DNA of 64,000 nt, from the NCBI GenBank assembly GCA_023014335.1, contig JAECYW010000010.1:372001-436000 (forward strand), given 5' to 3'. A model generated the notes under the pieces. The model was not told the DNA's origin and ran no database searches. It was given only the letters and a program-made list of their open reading frames with translations. The stretch comes from Galerina marginata. Taxonomy: Eukaryota > Basidiomycota > Agaricomycetes > Agaricales > Galerinaceae. The position numbers and the translations under genes are program-made. How positions within the stretch are numbered: position 1 is the stretch's first letter; each line of letters starts with the position of its first letter. Positions 60,912 to 64,000 of this stretch are shown here, piece by piece.

Positions 60912-63900
60912 ATGCCTCTCCTCCTCGTCCTCGTCGTCTGCGCCGTCCTCCTCTCCTTCTTCCGCCCCTTCCTCCTCCTCGTCTTCCGCCAGCTCCGCTC
61001 CCCACTTCGTCATCTCCCCGGCCCGCCGTCCCCGTCCTTCTTCATGGGCAATCTCGAGCAGATGCACGACATGGAGAACAACAACCTCATTGCAAACTGG
61101 GTCACCGCATACGGAAACACCTTTGTCTACCGCGGCTTCATTGGCGGCTGCCGTCTCATGACCACAGACCCCGTTGCAGTCGCCCATATCCTCGGCAACG
61201 CCTATCATTATCCCAAGCCCGATTTTGTCAGAGACAGTTTGGCGAGCATGGCAGCTGGACACGATGGGTTGCTCACTGTTGAAGGCGATGACCACAGACG
61301 TCAGGTATGCCACTCCCCATCTCGCCCCAATTACTCTCTGACACTCGATCACCAGCGAAAGATTCTCGTACGTATTTTTATCTTATCTCCATCAAAAACA
61401 ACGTGACCGCTATCCGTCCACCTGGAATTCAATTCTTTTTCTCCTCCAACCAACCACCAACTCACCACTTTTGCAGACCCCCGCCTTTTCCGCATCCCAC
61501 ATCAAGTCTCTAACCCCCATTTTCTGGGACAAAGCCACCGAGGTGCGCACGTCCACTATTCCTTCCTGCTTTTCTCTCAATGCCGATCACGAAACAACCA
61601 GCTACGCGACATCTGGCTCTCCCAACTGGATACCCCCCCAAGACCCTGGTCACGAAAATTCTATCACCCGCGTCGACGTCCTCGTCTGGCTTGGCAGAGC
61701 GACGCTCGATGTCATTGGTTTAGCAGGCGCGTTGTTCATCAGTCCCTATGTCAACTCATTAATTGACGTGTTACTCCAGGTTTCGGATACGCTTTCAACG
61801 CCCTCACAGACGACTCCAATGAGCTCGCGCGCGCTTTCGGCGTCATTTTCTCGACCGCCCGCAAGTTCCGTGTCATGACCATTCTCCAGGTGTGGTTTCC
61901 CATTTTGAGACGCTTTGTGAGTTTTTCCCCCTATTTTCCTTCCATTTTTGCTTTTTGTGGGCGCTTTTCGACTTTGTGTCCCGCATTTCCCTTTTTTGGC
62001 CTTGTAGGCGCGGACCAACATTTCATAACCTGCACTACAGTTTCCGTAGTTGCCGATGTCACCCGCCCACATGTGCGCTCAGTGTTTTGTCTCCTAGATG
62101 GGATGGTGGCGCCAAGGCCTCGATCCAGCGTCTGACAGAACTGCACGTCATGGCCTGACACCCTGGACAGATACTCCCGCCGGCTGAGCGGGCATCCGTC
62201 CGCGTTCGTCCGTGGACTGGCTTGTCCTTCGTTGGAGGCATGTCCAACGATGACAGCGGCTGCCGCAGGTTATTACATGTCCTTTGCCCAACCCGATACC
62301 GCCGTCGATCGAGACAGCTCAGGGGCTATGCATGTCTGGATGAGCGGATCGCCCTCCGTCCCGTGCACTCCTCAACCTCGCAACCACTGTGGTGCGATTC
62401 TGTCATCGGATGGCCTTTAACTGGCGGACACTGCTCCGTCCCGAATTCTTTTTTTCTACCACTTTAGCATTGCCCTCTGGGTGTTGTCGAATCCGATTTC
62501 CTTTTTCAGAAAGTCTCCGTCATTGTCAACGGAGGTTTTTCTCCGCGTGTCATTGATCTAGACTGGACATTTTGCTTCCGTTTCCGTTTCAATTTGATCT
62601 CTTTAGGCTTTCGTCATGGCAGGCATGGCGATCATCATTATCTTATCGTTCATTTGGTTTGATTTTTCGAATCGAGCATGGCAGAATGTGTTCGAACCGA
62701 TGCCCGCTGACATGTGGAGGCTGGGGCTAGGTCTTGTCGACATTGTCTATCTAGCTTTGATTTTCTATTGGTCATTGCGGTACTCGTAATCGGGTATTAC
62801 GGGTTTATCATGGTGTGCATCTGGATTTGTGGGGGTGGGTGGGTTGGACGTGCTCGAATAAGGCGCATGGGGCTTGACAGTGTCGGTGATTTTGGGTTGA
62901 CGTCGGGCGTTTTCAATTTTGTCCGTTATATATATTCTTTCTTCTTTATATTTTCTTGGGTCTCCCATGAGATCCCAGGCCTTCTCCTCTTCCATGCTTG
63001 CGTGTTAAAACCATGTGCTGACCATAATATTCTTTAATATAGCGCCGGAACAATGCCACAATGATAGAAGCGCAGCAGACGATGCGGCGCATCGGGCTGG
63101 AGCTGATCGACGAGAAACGGGTGGTGGTCACTGAGGAGCGGGAGGCGGCGCTGCGGAGTGCGAATTTGAAGAAGCAGAAGGAGCCTGGCAAGTACCGACC
63201 GTCTCCATCGCAGAGCGTGAAGGAATTACAGGGCAGGGATATTCTGAGCGTCCTCAGTGCGTTCATTGAACCTCTTCCAGAGATACCTGCTAACCTACCC
63301 CATCGCACAGTTCGGTCGAACATGTCCTCCGACCCTGCGCAGCGTATGTCAGTCGAGGAAGTGCTCTGCCAAATCTCGACGTTCCTCGCGGCGGGGCACG
63401 AGACGACATCTTCCGCGCTAACATGGTGCTTGTACGCCCTTGCGCGGGACCAGCAGGCACAGGAGAAGCTGCGCGCCGCCCTAATGGCCGTCGAAGGCTC
63501 ATCCGACCTATCGGACCCACTAGCAAGACAGGACGATCTCACAGACCGCCTCGCGCGGTGCGAGTACCTCGACTGGGTGGTGCGCGAGTCGCTAAGGTTG
63601 CACGCGCCTGTGACGAACACGATGCGAGTGTGCATGCGCGATGAGGACGAGATCCCAGTGCAGGTGCACCAAGGCCAAGGTCAAGGCGACGGCTTCACCG
63701 ACGCGCCCGGGTCGGAGAGGGTGAGCATCCCCGTGAAGAAGTGGGACATCATCAGCGTGCCGATTCAGGAGATCAACAGGAGCGAGGCGTTTTGGGGGGA
63801 GGATGCAAAGGTGTTTAGGTGAGCCCGGCGTTCTCGTTTGTTTCGGTTTCGTGTTGCGTTCTTTTTCCGGTTTTTGGTTTCTTTGCATTGCATTCCGCGT

Positions 63901-64000
63901 TTCCGGGATCAAATTTGCGCTTGTGGTTTGCGTTCGCAATTCACGGTTTGCGGTGTGTTGCGGTTTTTCCCCGTGTTGTGGGTTTGCCTTCAGCCTTTCG
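60912..64000 (+). CDS. Cytochrome P450 monooxygenase, partial (3' end outside window); one apparent +1 shift
   Basis: Starts MPLLLVLVVCAVLLSFF (membrane anchor), then LRHLPGPPSPSFFMGNLEQM (proline-rich hinge). The first exon is 60912-61304, a 12-nt exon lies at 61356-61367 (RKIL), and the third exon is 61477-61542 (TPAFSASHIKSLTPIFWDKA), completing the C-helix HRRQRKIL motif. LRDIWLSQLDTP then continues in the next frame (7-C run at 61,633-61,639) as QDPGHENSITRVDVLVWLGR. After FGYAFNALTDDSNELARAFG and WFPILRRF comes an exceptionally long intron (61917-63042). Then ERE-like segments, the I-helix LAAGHETTSSALTWCLYAL and the K-helix ESLR; the window ends before the heme Cys loop. Substrate and family unknown. 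Confidence 0.85.
62616..62789 (+). CDS. 57-residue hydrophobic ORF within the P450 intron (weak)
   Basis: ATG at 62616, stop at 62787-62789. Reads MAGMAIIIILSFIWFDFSNR, then AWQNVFEPMPADMWRLG and LVDIVYLALIFYWSLRYS. Two plausible membrane segments. The CTTTAG just upstream looks like a splice acceptor, so it may be the last exon of a longer hidden gene nested inside the P450 intron. No known family. Confidence 0.3.
   Translation: MAGMAIIIILSFIWFDFSNRAWQNVFEPMPADMWRLGLGLVDIVYLALIFYWSLRYS

Overview
This is a gene-dense piece of a filamentous fungal nuclear genome, most likely a basidiomycete (Agaricomycetes type). Genes carry many short (about 50-65 nt) GT-AG introns, are packed on both strands, and belong to families typical of fungi: Pkc1 with HR1/C2/C1 modules, the DASH subunit Dad1, Ssr4 of SWI/SNF-RSC, Cdc25-like RasGEF, Igo1-type endosulfine, and Crinkler-like P-loop NTPases. 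No prokaryotic features, rRNA or convincing tRNA genes were seen.

Layout. 1-7.1 kb: 3' end of EFL1 (ribosome-assembly GTPase), a Cdc25-like RasGEF on the minus strand, and an SR-rich nuclear protein. 7.4-11.8 kb: DAD1 and PKC1. 12-14.5 kb: an unrecognised multi-exon gene. 14.8-18.4 kb: endosulfine and the DNA polymerase alpha B subunit (POL12). 18.5-25.5 kb: a CobW/Zng1 GTPase, a STYX-like pseudophosphatase, a HUT1-like nucleotide-sugar transporter and a Ser/Thr kinase. 26-32.6 kb: a Crinkler-like NTPase, SSR4, an F-box protein and a POA1-type macrodomain protein. 32.6-36.5 kb: no genes, but diverged repeat modules and a TAACCGTT-rich block. 36.5-51.7 kb: an ABHD12-like hydrolase, a BOR1-type anion transporter, two tandem membrane-anchored histidine phosphatases, IWR1, UreG and USB1. 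51.7-59.3 kb: gene-poor with repeats. 59.3-64 kb: a METTL25-like methyltransferase and a divergent cytochrome P450 cut by the window edge.

The set is mainly housekeeping. PKC1 (cell wall integrity), the RasGEF (Ras-cAMP) and endosulfine (Greatwall-PP2A axis) touch growth and nutrient signalling. EFL1, USB1, IWR1, SSR4 and POL12 serve ribosome, RNA and DNA machinery. CobW and UreG are metal-chaperone GTPases. None forms an obvious gene cluster for one pathway.

The most striking global signal is that many conserved genes from about 12 kb onward are interrupted by apparent single-base insertions (+1 shifts), whereas the three long genes in the first 12 kb and several later genes are clean. I treat these as intact genes with probable assembly indels; resequencing or RNA data must decide. 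Coordinates of such genes span first to last coding base, and exon limits are given only where I could place the splice sites by eye.
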